Source: Molossus alvarezi
Taxonomy: Eukaryota > Chordata > Mammalia > Chiroptera > Molossidae
Length of the DNA stretch: 64,000 nt
Assembly: GCA_037176705.1 (NCBI GenBank)
Contig: CM073885.1
Coordinates: 216,144,290 to 216,208,289 of the forward strand
Direction of reading: 5' to 3'
Part shown: positions 22,920 to 34,084 of the stretch, piece after piece
Numbering within the stretch: position 1 is the first letter of the stretch
Layout of the letters: every line of letters starts with the position of its first letter
Made by a program: the position numbers and the translations under genes
Notes under the pieces: model-generated
The model's database searches: none
Seen by the model: the letters and a program-made list of their open reading frames with translations, nothing else
Told to the model about the DNA's origin: nothing

Positions 22920-23330
22920 GTTACAGTTAAACATTTCTGAAGTTAGGTTCAGATGACTTAAGTTTAAATTCATAATTCTACTAATTACCCGTGTAGTTTT
23001 TCCTTTTTTTTTTTTCAATCCTCACCCGAGGACATTTTTGCATTTATCTTCAGATAGAGCAGGAGGGAGAAAGAGAGAGAAACATTGACGTGAGAGAGAC
23101 ACATTGACTGGTTGCCACCCACACAACCCCATCCAAGGCTAGGGACAAACTGCAACTAAGGTACGTGCCCTTAGTGGGAACCGAACCCTGGACTCTCTGG
23201 TCCGCAGGCCGACGCTCTAGCTGCTGAGCCAAACTGGCTAGGGGATCTGTGTAGTCCTTCTGAGCCTCCATTTTTCATTGGCAAAAATTGGAGTAACAGG
23301 ACTGTTGGGAGCATTAAATAAAATATCAAC
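22920..23330 (+). repeat. MIR interrupted by a Ves SINE
   Basis: AGTTAGGTTCAGATGACTTA, then CTACTAATTACCCGTGTAG before the SINE and CTGTGTAGTCCTTCTGAGCC, AAAATTGGAGTAACAGGACTG after it, together follow MIR order. The Ves SINE occupies 22998-23243. Confidence 0.65.
22998..23243 (-). mobile_element. Ves SINE
   Basis: Antisense copy: tail hairpin TCCTCACCCGAGGA at 23020-23033, TTTATCTTCAGATAGAGCAG, (GA)n, CCACACAACCCCATCC and head GCTGAGCCAAACTGGC. Short matching flank GTGTAGT at 22991-22997 and 23249-23255. Confidence 0.93.
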
Positions 23331-24604
23331 TAGCAGATAGAATAACCTCAGTTGACTTTAGTTCACATAATGTGATATGACATCATGGTGTTTCGCCCAA
23401 GGACGGATGCACAGTACTTGGTTGGGGAAGCCTTCTTTTGCCTGAAGGAGGACTTTCAACAGGAAATGACAGAGAATCAAAAAATTTTAGATGCATCACT
23501 ATTTTATTTTCTATAGCCCATTAGTAAGACAGACTTACCCATTCAGAGTTGTTTTTTTAGTGCTTCTTGGGAGAAATATTTCTTAGAGTTAGACTCTTTT
23601 TGAAAACTAGAATATAAACTTCTAGTGTCAGTTTGTCTTAAGGCATTTTTCTGGGAATATAGTCCTATTCAATAAAGAAAAGGGGAGGAGGGGAAAAGAC
23701 CAACCTTGGCCAGGGTCTGGCTCGGCACTCGACAGGCTCACAGACTCGCCGGGGAAGGAAATGCATAAATAAGATACAATCAAACACTAGAGCAAGGCAG
23801 CTTCAGGGTTCTGTGCCAGATGAATCATGCAGGCAGAAAGAGCTCTAGGAATGGAAGTCCAGCCAGCCAGATTAGGCTTGTGGTGTGAGAAGAGTTTAAA
23901 TACCTCTGCCTGAGGTCTTTGGACATTACTATAAAGTAAAGAAGGATGGATTGAAGCAGGTGGAAAGTGGTGTGAGTTTTATAGATTTGAATTTGGCATA
24001 GCAATGGCTCTAGGGCTGTAGATCCCAAATGCCAGGGTGGAAATTTTTCTTAAGCTCTGCTTAACACTCCCGAGTCTCCCAGGCGGCTGCCACAGTCCCT
24101 TCAAATACCTAAGTAAAAATCTTTTCTTCATCAACTAAAATCAAGGTTGTATCAGTGATGAACTGAATAGTCAAGTACCTTTGTTGCTCTGTCTCATACT
24201 ACTAATGGGGTGACATTAATATCTCTGAGTCCAAGTGATGAAAACAAGCTGTATCAGGTCACACAGACTTTATTTATGACCCCAGTGAGGATTAAGGGCG
24301 TAATGTAGATTCTGCCACCAATTATTATGGTCTGCAATGCAATCATATTTCCTCTTATAGGAGATAGCAATTATTACTGGAACCCAAGTACGTACAGGAG
24401 GTTTCTTTCTGGCCCTGTCACTCATTATAACAAAGTGCTCTAGTGTTTGGGGGTCGACACTGGGTTAGATCTAAGGAGGACCCAAGTTAAAGAGTGTTCT
24501 TAGCACAGGTAGGGCAAATAATTTCATTTGATCTCAACCCCACTCACTACAGCGCCCTTCACCTTTAAGTCCTCTTTTTAAAATACAAGGGTTCACTACA
24601 AAAA
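23331..24604. other. Unassigned sequence
   Basis: No gene recognised. A small CpG-bearing patch lies near 23718-23756 but is too short to be a CpG island. Confidence 0.45.
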
Positions 24605-24784
24605 ATAAAAATGATTTCTTGGCATGTTTCTCCTGGTGCCAGCCATCTGGAAGTACTATTCTTGGTGACAGAAGCATATTATTTGTTCATGTTGGGCCAA
24701 CTGTCACGGTCTTCCAGCATTCTGGGGGGTGTGAGGGTGAGGTAACGTTCCCTTCTATCAGTGGGAGAGAACAAAATAACTTTC

Positions 24785-25105
24785 TTTCTATCCTTATACT
24801 TTTTCCTGGCTGATCTAATAGTCCAATTGACAAGAGAGAGATTGACAGGAGAAAATATGAAGTCTGTTACGTACGTACATGTGAGAGCTTCAGAAGATGA
24901 GGGCCCTCCAAGGACACACTGAGCAGTCGAGGTTCATAAGCCACTCTGGACTAAGGAGAAGGGCTGAGGGGAGTGGTTTGGGACTTCAATTCACATGCAT
25001 ATAAAAAAGCGAATGTTTGGTAAATACATGTTTTCTGGGCCACCTTGAACAATGGGACACAGAGGGGACTTTGATCAAACGGGCTTGATAAGATTCTTCC
25101 TTGTC
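24785..25105 (-). repeat. ERV-type LTR, antisense (probable)
   Basis: On the minus strand it runs from AGATTCTTCCTTG... through CCAAACCACTCCCCTCAGCC, GTGTCCTTGGAGGGCCCTC and TTTTCTCCTGTCAATCTCTC to TTGTCAATTGGACTATTAG and GATCAGCCAGG. The last blocks resemble the R-U5 end of class I mammalian ERV LTRs. No viral coding region was found next to it. Family not assigned. Confidence 0.5.
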
Positions 25106-25156
25106 TATCATACCTAGTTCATATTAAACTATAGTTTGATTTTTTTTTTTTTTCAG

Positions 25157-25303
25157 GCAGTTAGGGGGAAGTTCAGAGGTTTTCCTCTGAGTCTTTTGGT
25201 TCTTAAATATAAACAGCCTGAAATAATCAATATCCTGTTCCGGGGCGGCAAGCCCTGCTTCTTCTCGCAGGCCAGGCCTGAAAGCAAGTACGCAAAGCCA
25301 TGC
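25157..25303 (+). other. Candidate 5' part of an exon split by the PIGK retrocopy
   Basis: The block follows a T14-CAG tract (25142-25156) that looks like a polypyrimidine/3' splice site. It ends with AAAGCCATGC at 25294-25303, which is repeated right after the PIGK poly(A) at 28122-28131, so the two halves were contiguous before insertion. Joined, they make a block of about 202 nt ending at 28186. No protein family was recognised in any frame, so this may be an untranslated or long non-coding exon, or chance. Confidence 0.35.
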
Positions 25304-26499
25304 CGGGAGGTGCGGAGGCTCAGGCCGGCCATCACGGTCGCCACCTACTGTTTCAGCCAGAGTGTGACGCCCCCGGCGGGGCTGTTGCTCTTGTCCTTCG
25401 GCAGCTCGGCCACTGGTCAGATTGGGGAATGGGCAGAGCAGCTCTTTAGAAGTGGCCACGCAGACAACTGGCTGTTTTGGTGTGTACATCCGATTCTGGT
25501 TTAATTATCGACATGTTGGAAATACTTTCTGTTTATAGAAGTGTGAGAGGCTAGGCATTCCTGACAGTCACATTGTTCTGATGCTTGCAGATGACATGGC
25601 CCGCAACCCTGGGAATCCCAAACCAGCTACGCTATTTAGTCACAAGACTATGGAACTAGATGTATATGGAGATGATGGGGAAGTAGATTATAGAAGTTAC
25701 AAGGTAACCGTAGAGAATTTTTTGCAGGTATTAACTGGAAGGATCCTACCTAGTACTGCGTAGTCAAAACGCCTTCTTTCTGATGATGGGAGCAATATTC
25801 TTATCTATATGACAGGATATGGTGGAAACGGTTTCTTGAAATTTCAAGATTCTGAAGAAATTACCAACATGGAACTTGCAGAGGCTTTTGAACAAATGTG
25901 GCAGAAAAGATGCTACAATGAGCTACTGTCAAGGAGCATCCACGTATGAGCGATTTTATTCTCCTAATATAATGGCTTTAGCTAGTAGCCAAGTGGGAGA
26001 AGATTCATTCTCGCATCAACCTGATCTTGCAGTAGGAGTTCACCTTATGGATAGATTCACGTATTATGCCTTGGAATTTTTAGAAGAGATTAATCCAGCC
26101 AGCCAAACTAATATGAATGACCTTTTTCAGGTATGTCCAAAAAGCCTGTGTGTGTCTGCTCCTGGGCATCACACTGATCTTTTTCAGAGGGACCCTCAAA
26201 ATGTCCTGATAACTGATTTCTTTGGAAGTGTACAGAAAGTGGAAATTACAACAGAGACTGTTAGTTTGCACCCGGATTTAGGAATCACAGAAAGCAGCGA
26301 TAGGGAAGACTGGATGGATGAGGAACTAACAGAAGCTCTGAAATATGCTGAACAACTTCCTGTAGCTCAGATAATACACCAGAGACCAAAGCTGAAAGAT
26401 TGGCATCCTCCTGGGGGTTTTATTCTGGGATTGTGGGCACTCATTATCATGGTTTTCTTCAAAATTTACGGATTCAAGCATATGAAGTTCATTTTCTAG

Positions 26500-28104
26500 A
26501 AGTGATGATGTAAAAGAGGAGCGTGTGGAAGACTACAACCTTGGATAAAAATGTATGTCATATCTTTAAAAAAATACATTGCACTTGTGTGAATTGGTAA
26601 AAAGTATAAGGAAACTAATTTGGTGAACTATTGTTTTTTAACTTAAAGGAAAATAATTGTTAATGCAAGTGCTAAATAGCACTAAATATGTTTTTGTTTT
26701 TTTCTTTGTTATTAAAAAGATGGGACAAAGAGATCAGAATATACTTATTGACTCATTTTGAAAATAAGAATTTCCCATTAGAACCTTTTCATTTGGAAAA
26801 GAAACAAATGTGAAGACATTAAATTCTCACCATAACTTCTGATTATATTTTTGTGTATGTTCTCCCAGTCTTTTCTTTTTTATGTTTTTATTTTTTTTGT
26901 CTGAAATAGAGACTATATAAAACATATCATTTTGTAACCTCACTTTTCATTATACAGTATGTTATCAGCCCTTGGCCTGTCCTTGGATATTCCACAAGAA
27001 TACATTGGGAATGGCTGCCATGTACCCGTTGCATGAATGTACTATAATTTCTTTAACAGTGTTCTGTTGTTGGATCACTTACCTTGTTCCCTAAACTTTC
27101 CTTTGGTTAATTCTTTTTTTTGTCCTCACCCGAGGACATTTTCCCATTTTTTGTTCAGATAGAGTGGGAGGGAAAGAGAGGAAGAGAGAGAGAGAGAGAA
27201 ACATCGATGTGAAAGGGACATATCAAGTGGCTGCCATCCGCATAACCAACCAGGGCCGGGGACAAACTGCAACCGAGGTACGCGCCCTTAGCGGGAACTG
27301 AACCCGGGTCTCCTTGGACCTCAGGCCGACGCTCCAACCGCTGAGCCAAACCGACCAGGGCTTTGGTTAATTCTTTAATGTGTGAATATTTTACTGTCAG
27401 TCACTGATGGAATTCTGTAGCTTTAATTATATGTAAATTTGAAAAATTAGCTTCAGGACCTTAGGTGTTGTCCGTTTATCTGGAAAACTGAAGACCTTTG
27501 GGAATTGCACATGCTGACTGCCCCAGAGAAATAGGCCCTATCAGTTCATATTTCTGTGCGTTCATTCATTCTGTGATCCTCTAGAATCTACCACTTTGGC
27601 TTCAGTTTCCATATTTAAAGAGACATTGTTTCATTCTGTGTAAGATAAGGCTTGCCCACTGGCTGGATCTACAGTTCTGCTGAGACAGTCCCATAAAGTG
27701 GATGGACTGTATGGAAGATTCACACTTACAGCCCTGCCTTTACGTTTGACGGATGTATCACATAAGGCAGTATATAAGCCCCTTTTCCTGGTCTCTGACA
27801 AGATGCAAGAGCTCATTATCTCCATCACCTGCCAGCCACCTTCATACCGTCTAATAACTGAAAGTAGTATTCAGAGCGTGCTTTGCTGTCAGCCCCAGAT
27901 ACGGTTTCTTCACAGAAAAAGGGGGAGAAAACCTTGATATGAAATATGAAAGTTGTATATTTGTGTCCTGTGGGATACCTTTTTGGATTTTATGTTTTAT
28001 CCAAGAACTTAGGTGTAAATCTTTATTCATTGCAAGGTGTGTTGTGTAATTGTAGGTAATGTTGAGAAGACAACTCTTCTTCCGCAATAAAGCCTCCTAA
28101 AATT
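26500..28104 (+). other. 3'UTR of the PIGK retrocopy
   Basis: Continuous from the PIGK stop codon to the poly(A) tract, AT-rich, with the poly(A) signal AATAAA at 28086-28091. Interrupted by a Ves SINE at 27117-27360. Short frames inside (27631-28087) are fortuitous. Confidence 0.8.
27117..27360 (-). mobile_element. Ves SINE inside the PIGK retrocopy 3'UTR
   Basis: Antisense copy: TCCTCACCCGAGGACATTTT hairpin tail, TTTTTTGTTCAGATAGAGTG, (GA)n, CATAACCAACCAGGGCCG and head CCGCTGAGCCAAACCG. Perfect target duplication CTTTGGTTAATTCTTT at 27101-27116 and 27361-27376. It must postdate either the retrocopy or the parental insertion; the duplication sits in UTR sequence, so insertion after retroposition is the simplest reading. 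Confidence 0.96.
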
Positions 28105-28131
28105 AAAAAAAAAAAAAAAGAAAAGCCATGC

Positions 28132-28186
28132 GCTGGCGATCCAGTGTGAGCGAGATCGCGCCCTGCTCTGCCGGAGCCCTTCCGAG
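28132..28186 (+). other. Candidate 3' part of the split exon, with splice donor
   Basis: CpG-bearing block (GCGATC, GCGAGATCGCGCC, CCGGAGC, TCCGAG) unlike the AT-rich surroundings, ending CCGAG|GTAAGC at 28186/28187, a strong match to the 5' splice-site consensus. Continues the sequence that stops at 25303 once the retrocopy is removed. One frame is open across the join from about 25227 to the donor but matches no family I know. Confidence 0.35.
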
Positions 28187-28506
28187 GTAAGCACATTAAC
28201 CTAAATTACTCTCAAGGCAAAACTGGAACCTACTTGCTTCATTTCTTATTTTTTTTTTTATATGAATTTTTTATTTTTTTTTTTGTTACAGATATTTTAC
28301 CTTTTTACCCCATTGGCACCCCCGACCCCACCCCACCTCCGCCCCATCCCCGGCTTAGTTGTCCATGTCCATTGGTCATGCATACATGCATATAAGTTCT
28401 GTGGTTTATCTCTTTCCACTCCTCCACCCCCTCTTCTGAGGGATGTCAGTCTGTGCCCTACTTCCCTGTTTCTGGGTCTACTGTATTCCTCAGACTGTTA
28501 TGTTCA

Positions 28507-31500
28507 TTATATTCCGTATATAAGTGAGATCATGTGGTATTTGTCTTTTTCTGCTTGGCTTCTTTCACTTAGGATAATACTTTCCAGGTCCCTCCATGTG
28601 GTCTCAAGGGATAAGAGATCTGTCTTTCTTACCGCTGCATAGTACTCCATTGTGTATATGTACCACAGCTTTTTTATCCATTCGTCTATTGGTGGACACT
28701 TGGGCTGTTTCCAGATCTTAGCTATTGTAAATAGTGCTGCTATGAACATGGGGGTACATATATTCTTCCTGATTGGTGTTTCAGGCTTCTTAGGGCATAT
28801 TCCCAGCAGTGGGATCACTGGGTCAAATGGAAGTTCAATTTTTAATTTTTTGAAGTAGCACCATATTATTTTCCATAGTGGCTGCACAAGTCTGCATTCC
28901 CACCAGCAGTGTATTAGAGTCCCCTTTTCTCCACACCCTCACCAACACTAGTTGTTTGATGATTTGTTGATGGCGGCCATTCTGACAGGTGTGAGGTGAT
29001 ACCTCATTGTTGTTTTAATTTGCATCTCTCTGATGATTAGTGATGTTGAGCATTTCTTCATATGTCTCTTGGCCATTTGTATGTCCTGTTTGGAGAGGTG
29101 TCTATTCAGCTCCTCTGCCCATTTTTTAATTGGGTTCTTTGTCTTCCTTTTGTTGAGTTGTATGAGCACTCTATATATATTGGAAATTAACCCCTTATCT
29201 GATACATCATTGGCAATGATGTTCTCCCATACAGTGGGTTGCCTTTCCATTTTGATGATTGTTTCTTTTGCTGTGCAGAAGCTTTTTAGTTTGATGTAGT
29301 CCCATGTGTTCATTTTCTCCTTTGTTTCTGTTGCCTTAGATGATGTATCAGTGAAAATTCTGCTCCGTATGATGTCCGAAATTTTGTTGCCTACATTTTC
29401 TTCTAGAATTTTTATGGATTCACGGGTCACATTTAAGTCTTTTATCCATTTTGAGTTTATTTTTGTGTATGGTGTAAGTTGATGGTCTAGTTTCATTTTT
29501 TTGCATGTAGCTGTCCAATTTTCCCAACACCATTTATTAAAGAGGCTGTCTTTACTCCACTGTATGCTCTTGCCACCTTTGTCAAATATTAATTGAGCGT
29601 ATTGCCTTGGGTCCATTTCTGGGTTTTCAGTTCTGTTCCACTGGTCTATATGCCTGTTCTTGTGCCAGTATCAGGCTGTTTTGGTTACAGTCGCTTTGTA
29701 GTATAACCTGATATCTGGTATTGTGATCCCACCTACTTTGTTCTTTTTTTTTCAAGATTGCTGTGGCTATTCGGGGTCTTTTTTGGTTCCATATGAACTT
29801 TTGAAGTATTTGTTCTAGTTCTATGAAATATGTTGTTGGTATTTTGATGGGGATTGCACTGAATCTATAGATTGCTTTGGGTAGTATGGACATTTTAATG
29901 ATGTTAATTCTTCCAATCCATGAACAGGGTATGTGCTTCCACTTTTTTTATATCTTCCTCTATTTCTCTTTTAAATGACCTGTAGTTTTCTGCAAATAGG
30001 TCCTTTACTTCTTTGGTTAAGTTTATTCCTAGGTATCGTAATTTTTTTGGTGCGATGGTAAATGGGATTGTTTTTTCAGTTTCTCTTTCTGTGAGTTCAT
30101 CATTGGTGTACAAGAATGCCATCGATTTCTTGACGTTAATTTTGTATCCTGCTACTTTGCCAAATTCATTTATTAAGTCTAGTAGATTTTTGATGGAGTC
30201 TTTAGGGTTTTCTATGTATAATATCATGTCATCTGCAAAGAATGACAGTTTCACTTCCTCCTTTCCAATTTGGATCCCTTTTATTTTTTCTTCATGTCTG
30301 ATTGCTGTGGCTAAGACTTCCAGTACAATGTTAAATAAGAGTGGCGAAAGTGGACATCCCTGTCTTGTTCCTGTTCTTAATTGAAATGTTTTTAGTTTCT
30401 GTCCATTGAGTATGATGTTGGCTGTAGGTTTTTCATATATGGCCTTTATTATGTCGAGATATGATCCCTCTATTCCTACATTGCTGAGCGTTTTTATCAG
30501 AAATGTATGCTGGATTTTGTCGAATGCTTTTTCAGCATCTATTGATATGATCATGTGGTTTTTATTCTTCATTTTGTTTATGTGGTGTATCACGTTTATT
30601 GATTTGCGAATATTGTACCAGCCTTGCATCCCTGGAATGAATCCCACTTGGTCATGGTGAATAATTTTTTTGATGTATTTCTGGATCCGATTTGCTAATA
30701 TTTTGTTCAGGATTTTGGCGTCTATGTTCATCAGGGATATTGGCCTGTAGTTTTCTTTCTTCGTAGTGTCTTTTTCTGGTTTTGGAATTAGAATTATGCT
30801 GGCCTCATAGAACGTGTTTGGAAGTCTTCCTTCTTCTTGAATTTTTTGAAATAGTTTGAGGAGAATGGGTGTTAGTTCTTTTTTGAATGTTCGGTAAAAC
30901 TCCCCCGTGAAGCCATCTGGGCCTGGACTTTTGTTTGCTGGGAGAGTCTTGATTACCTCTTCAATTTCCTTAGTTGTTATTGGTCTGTTCAAGTATTCTA
31001 TCTCTTCCGGGAATAGTTTTGGGAGACTGTGTGTTTCTAGAAATTTGTCCATTTCACTTAGATTGTCGAATTTGTTGCCATATAGTTGCTCATAGTAGTT
31101 GTTAATGATCTTTTGTATTTCCGTGGTGTTGGTTGTTACTTCTCCCCTTTCATTTCTGATTTTGTGTATTTGGGTTCTCTCTCTTTGTTTCTTGGTGAGT
31201 CTAGCTAAGGGTCCATCAATCTTGTTTATCTTTTCGAAAAACCAGCTCTTTGTTTCATTGATCCTTTGAATTGTTTTTTTGGTCTCTATGTCATTTATTT
31301 CTGCTCTGATCTTTACTATTTCCTTCCTTCTACTTGCTCTGGGGTTTTCCTTTTGTTTGCTTTCTAATTCTTTAAGTTGTGAGGTTAGACAGTCAATTAG
31401 AAATTTTTCTTGTTTTTTGAGGTAGGCCTGTAGTGCTATGAACTTCCCTCTCAGAACTGCTTTCGCTGCATCCCATAGATTTTGTGTTGTTGTGTGTTCA

Positions 31501-32333
31501 TTTTCATTGGTTTCCAGGAAGTGTTTAATTTTTTCCTTGATCTCCTCGGTGACCCATTCATTGTTTAATAACATGCTATTTAGCCTCCATGTGTTGAAAT
31601 GTCTTTGTATGTTCTTGTTGCAATTGATTTCTAGTTTCATGCCATTGTGATCTGAGAAGATGCTTGATATGATTGCAATCTTCTTGAACTTGTAGAGATT
31701 TAGTTTGTGTCCTATCATGTGGTCTATCTTTGAGAATGTCCCATGTGCACTTGAGAAGAATGTATATTCTGTAGTTTTGGGGTGTAATTCTCTGTAGATA
31801 TCTATTAAATCCATTTGGTCTAGTGCTTCATTTAGAGTCTCTGTTTCCTTGCTAATTTTTTGCCTAGAGGATCTATCCAGTGCTGTCAATGGGGTGTTGA
31901 AGTCCCCTGCTATGATTGTATTGTTGTCAATTTCTCCTTGGAAGTCCTCCAGAAGATTTTTAATATATTTTGGTGCTCCTATATTGGGTGCATATATGTT
32001 TATCAAGGTTATATCTTCCTGTTGGATAGATCTTTTCAGTATTATGTAGTGGTCGTCTTTGTCTCTAGTTATGGTCTTCATTTTGAAATCTATTTTATCA
32101 GATATGAGAATTGCTACCCCAGCTTTTTTTTGCTTTCCATTTGCTTGGAAAATTTTTTTCCATCCCTTCACTTTCAACCTATGTGAGTCTTTTGTTGAGA
32201 GGTGGGTCTCTTGTAAACAACATATAGATGAGTCATGCTTTCTTATCCAATCAGCTACTCTGTGTATTTTTATGGGAGCATTCAATCCATTTACGTTTAA
32301 GGTGATTATTGATATGTACTTATTTATTGCCAT
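28507..32333 (-). pseudogene. L1 ORF2p (endonuclease-reverse transcriptase), frame-broken
   Basis: Starts [17 protein letters not shown]. The first 809 codons (32333-29904) are open and hold the AP-endonuclease domain (QETHL near residue 41, INIYAPN, GDFNTPL, SDH) and the reverse transcriptase fingers-palm, including the catalytic FADD motif ([12 protein letters not shown]). An extra A in an A7 run near 29945-29951 then shifts frame; a second A-run insertion (A8, about 29747-29754) and a TGG-to-TGA near 29672 follow. The frame reopens at 29616-28948 ([16 protein letters not shown]), meets TAG and TGA codons near 28940, and closes with the C-terminal part at 28887-28507 (IYTMEYYAAVRK). Normal L1 ORF2p is about 1275 residues, and the total span agrees. 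Acts in target-primed reverse transcription in the nucleus. EN and RT are uninterrupted here, while the C-terminal region is not. Confidence 0.95.
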
Positions 32334-32342
32334 TTTTGTTTA

Positions 32343-33274
32343 GTGTGGTTCTATTTTTCTTCCCATTTCTACTGCTAATTACAGCAGTCCTTTTAACATT
32401 TCTTGCCGTGCTGGTTTGGTGCTAATGTATTCCCTTAGCCTTTTTTTTTGTCTGGGAAGCTCTTTATTTGATCTTCTATTTTGAATGATAGCCTTGCTGG
32501 GTAGAGTAGTCTTGGATTCAGAGTCTTGTTTTCATGACTTTGATTACTTCATGCCATTCTCTTCTGGCCTGTAGTGTTTCTTGTGAGAAGTCAGCTGAGA
32601 GCCTTATGGGGTTCCCTTTGTAGGTAACCTGTTGCTTATCTCTTGCTGCTTTTAGGATTCTCTCTTTGTCTTTAATTTGTGGCATTTTAATTACTATGTG
32701 TCTTGGTGTGGGCCTGTTTGGATTCTTCTTACTTGGGACTCTCTGTGCTTCTTGAACTTGAATGCCTTCTTCCTTCACCAAATTAGGAAAGTTTTCTGTC
32801 ACTATTTTTTTTGAATATATTCTCTATCCCTTGCTCATTTTGTTCTTCTTTGGGGACTCCTATGATGCGAATATTATTCCGTTTCCAGTTGTCCCATAAT
32901 TCTCTTAAGCTGTCTTCCTGTTTTTTAATAGTTTTTTCCTTTTGTTTTTCTGATTGGTTGATTTTTTCTACCCTGTCTTCTAATTCACTGATCCGGTCCT
33001 CAGCTTCCTCTACTCTGCTTTTTAAACCTTCCAATGTGTTTTTCATTTCTGATATGTCATTTTTTATCTCTTCTTGTTGGTTTTTAATTTCCAATTGGCT
33101 TATTTTCAGTGTCTCTATGTCCTTACTCATGTTGTTCAGCTTCCTCAAGATCATGGCTCTGAATTCTAGCTCTGTTAACATGCCTAATTGCTCCACATTG
33201 ATCTCATCTTCGGTGGAGGTCTCTTGCTCTTTCATTTGGCTTCTGTTTCTGTGTTTCACCATTTTGGCTATCAC
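32343..33274 (-). pseudogene. L1 ORF1p (RNA-binding chaperone), frame-broken
   Basis: Two open pieces, 33274-32783 and 32802-32518, give the N-terminal region (RNRSQMKEQ), a long coiled coil (roughly residues 40-125, EEAEDRISELEDRVEK), the RRM (NIRIIGVPKEE) and the C-terminal domain (PRHIVIKMPQIKDKERILK, IRLSADFSQETLQARREW). A T8 (A8 in sense) run at 32805-32812 carries one extra base, a one-base loss lies near 32520 and the A9 run at 32441-32449 breaks the end. The protein normally trimerises and packages L1 RNA. Three homopolymer-type indels indicate inactivation after insertion, or accumulated sequencing-type indels. Confidence 0.92.
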
Positions 33275-34084
33275 TGTGGGCTTTGGAGCCTGTCAAGTTC
33301 TCCCTGTGGGTGTTGGTGATCTGCTGTTTGTGACTCCCTCTCCTGTGTTTAGATGAGCGAGGGAGGACCCACATTGAACACCACTGTCAAGTCTTACTTT
33401 CCTGGTTAAAGTTGCCAGCCCAGGAAAGGTACTGTTATCCTCTAGCTTTTTGCCTGGAGGCTAGCAGTCTAGGTTACTTGATGAGTTTTGGGTTGTCAGT
33501 TGATTGAAAAACTCCCTCAGGTGCTTAGCACAAGGGGCTTACACAGGGGTGGGGCAGATGCTGGTCATTAGTGAGCCTCAATTAGCACTTCAATGGCCCA
33601 CAGGGTGGGGTTGGATCTCCGAGGGAGGGGCTGCTGCCTCTCCTCAGAGCCCTGGGAAGGAGCAATGTGGCCACCGTCCTGAGTGGCTGCACTCAGCCAA
33701 AGCTCTGAGCGCCCTCCAGATCCCGAGTGTCCCGACACAGCTCCAGTCCAGTCTGCCCTCCCTCTGCTGGAGCCCAAGGTGAGTGGCTGTGGCTGTTTTA
33801 GCCTCTGTCCCGGCTGCGCTGTGGAGCCGCCTGGGAGTGTGACCCGAGGGCGCAGCTCCCAGCTAAGGCCGCTGCCGAGCTGCTGACCATGGGCTCCCAA
33901 CCCCGTCTCGCGCCTTCGCAAGCCTACCGGGATGGAGTCAGTGTCCCTCGTCGTATGGTCCTCGCAAGCTGCTTTTCTGTTGGTTTTTCCCGTCGATTTG
34001 TCTGTGTTATAGTTGTAATTCCAGTTTGGTTCTGGGAGACGGTCTGTGTAGCTCCGTTCACTCCGCCGCCATTTTGAACTTATC
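33275..34084 (-). promoter_or_regulatory. L1 5'UTR / internal promoter
   Basis: GC-richer than the surroundings, especially 33590-33960, with CpGs. The extreme 5' end in sense is GATAAGTTCAAAATGGCGGC, a YY1-type start element as in other mammalian L1 promoters. The minus-strand open frame 33568-34116 within it is a GC-rich by-product. Confidence 0.8.

Larger units (their letters stand above)
25304..28119 (+). pseudogene. PIGK: PIGK (GPI8) processed pseudogene
   Basis: Retrocopy of PIGK mRNA. PIGK is the caspase-like (C13 legumain family) catalytic subunit of the ER GPI-transamidase complex, which attaches GPI anchors to proteins. Recognisable runs in order: LLLSFGS, RSGH.DNW, LADDMARNPGNPKPAT, VDYRSYKVTVENFLQVLTGR, MTGYGGNGFLKFQDSEEITN, YERFYSPNIMALASSQVGED, NPASQTNMNDLFQVCPKSL, DPQNVLITDFFGS, PVAQIIHQRPKLKDWHPPGG, then the C-terminal membrane segment ILGLWALIIMVFF and stop at 26499. 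All exons are joined without introns, a long 3'UTR follows, AATAAA lies at 28086 and poly(A) at 28105-28119, with flanking duplication AAAGCCATGC. Disabled by ATG-to-ATC at 25331, several small indels at 25470-25560, TAG at 25761, a roughly 17-nt deletion near 25926 and H-to-Y at the catalytic histidine (25818). The 208-codon frame 25876-26499 is only its open 3' half. Confidence 0.95.
28251..34084 (-). mobile_element. Full-length LINE-1, antisense, recently inserted
   Basis: A complete L1 of about 5.8 kb: 5'UTR with YY1-type site (34066-34076), ORF1 (33274 to about 32345), ORF2 (32333 to 28507), 3'UTR and poly(A) (T-run at 28251-28260). The perfect 15-bp target duplication GCTTCATTTCTTATT at 28236-28250 and 34085-34099 shows that it is full-length and young. 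Both ORFs carry small frame disruptions, so this copy is probably not autonomous. Confidence 0.97.

Noticed and set aside
23718..23756. CpG-bearing patch as a promoter
   Set aside because: Under 50 bp with few CpGs, no other promoter signal.
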